In this document: piece after piece, positions 10,241-10,366 of the stretch
How the letters are laid out: every line of letters starts with the position of its first letter
Position numbering within the stretch: position 1 is the stretch's first letter
Source of the DNA: an uncultured Lysobacteraceae bacterium
GTDB taxonomy: Bacteria; Pseudomonadota; Gammaproteobacteria; Xanthomonadales; Rhodanobacteraceae
Length of the DNA stretch: 10,366 bases
Direction of reading: 5' to 3'
Assembly: GCA_946480705.1 (NCBI GenBank)
Contig: CAMLLF010000078.1
Coordinates: 1 to 10,366 of the forward strand
Notes under the pieces: model-generated
Seen by the model: the letters and a program-made list of their open reading frames with translations, nothing else
Told to the model about the DNA's origin: nothing
Databases searched by the model: none
Position numbers and translations under genes: made by a program

Positions 10241-10366
10241 ATGGGCGACTTCCGCATCGAAAAAGACAGCATGGGCGAACTGCGGGTGCCGGCGGCGGCA
10301 CTCTACGGCGCACAGACCCAGCGCGCCGTGCAGAACTTTCCAATTTCCGGCCGGCCGATGCCGCGC
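10241..10366 (+). CDS. fumC: Class II fumarate hydratase (5' part only)
   Basis: Only the first 42 codons are inside the window. They read [20 protein letters not shown] followed by [22 protein letters not shown]. The [16 protein letters not shown] and F-IS-MP pattern matches the N-terminus of class II fumarases (E. coli FumC has EKDSMG, VPA, WGAQTQR). Class II fumarase interconverts fumarate and malate without an iron-sulfur cluster. Aspartate ammonia-lyase, a superfamily relative, begins differently (EDLLG, YYGVHT-RA), so fumarase is the better call. The start ATG has AGGA (10231-10234) six bases upstream. The gene is divergent from purB, whose product belongs to the same fumarase/aspartase superfamily. 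The catalytic signature lies beyond the edge. Confidence 0.9.
   Translation, partial: MGDFRIEKDSMGELRVPAAALYGAQTQRAVQNFPISGRPMPR

Overview
The window is GC-rich, densely packed proteobacterial chromosome. Gene content and protein similarity to known families suggest a gammaproteobacterium, most likely of the Xanthomonadales/Lysobacterales (Xanthomonas, Lysobacter or Rhodanobacter-like). That placement rests on the sucA-sucB-x-lpd layout and on recalled family resemblance, not on a search. Seven complete genes and one cut gene lie on the minus strand; a second cut gene, on the right, is on the plus strand. No tRNA, rRNA, CRISPR array, insertion sequence or phage gene is visible.

Reading in the main (minus) direction from right to left, the first gene is purB (8780-10147), facing away from a truncated class II fumarase gene, fumC (10241 onward), across a 93-bp shared promoter region. 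A 103-bp spacer with a strikingly AT-rich segment follows. Next is a coupled pair: roxA (7486-8676), an Fe(II)/2-oxoglutarate oxygenase that hydroxylates ribosomal protein uL16, and a GNAT acetyltransferase with an extra C-terminal domain (6527-7489). A 150-bp gap then holds a near-consensus promoter and an imperfect palindrome. After it comes the 2-oxoglutarate dehydrogenase operon: sucA (E1o), sucB (E2o), a small exported protein of unknown function (1903-2286) and lpd (E3). The operon ends in a strong hairpin. A SAM-dependent methyltransferase gene (LCM/PPM type) follows and runs off the left edge.

Functionally this is a central-metabolism neighbourhood. SucA, SucB and Lpd convert 2-oxoglutarate to succinyl-CoA. 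FumC hydrates fumarate in the same cycle, PurB releases fumarate during purine synthesis, and RoxA consumes 2-oxoglutarate. I see no new defence, mobile or biosynthetic system. The parts most worth a second look are the small exported protein inside the E1-E2-E3 operon, the acetyltransferase C-terminal domain coupled to roxA, the palindrome at the predicted sucA transcript start, and the AT-rich spacer between purB and roxA.
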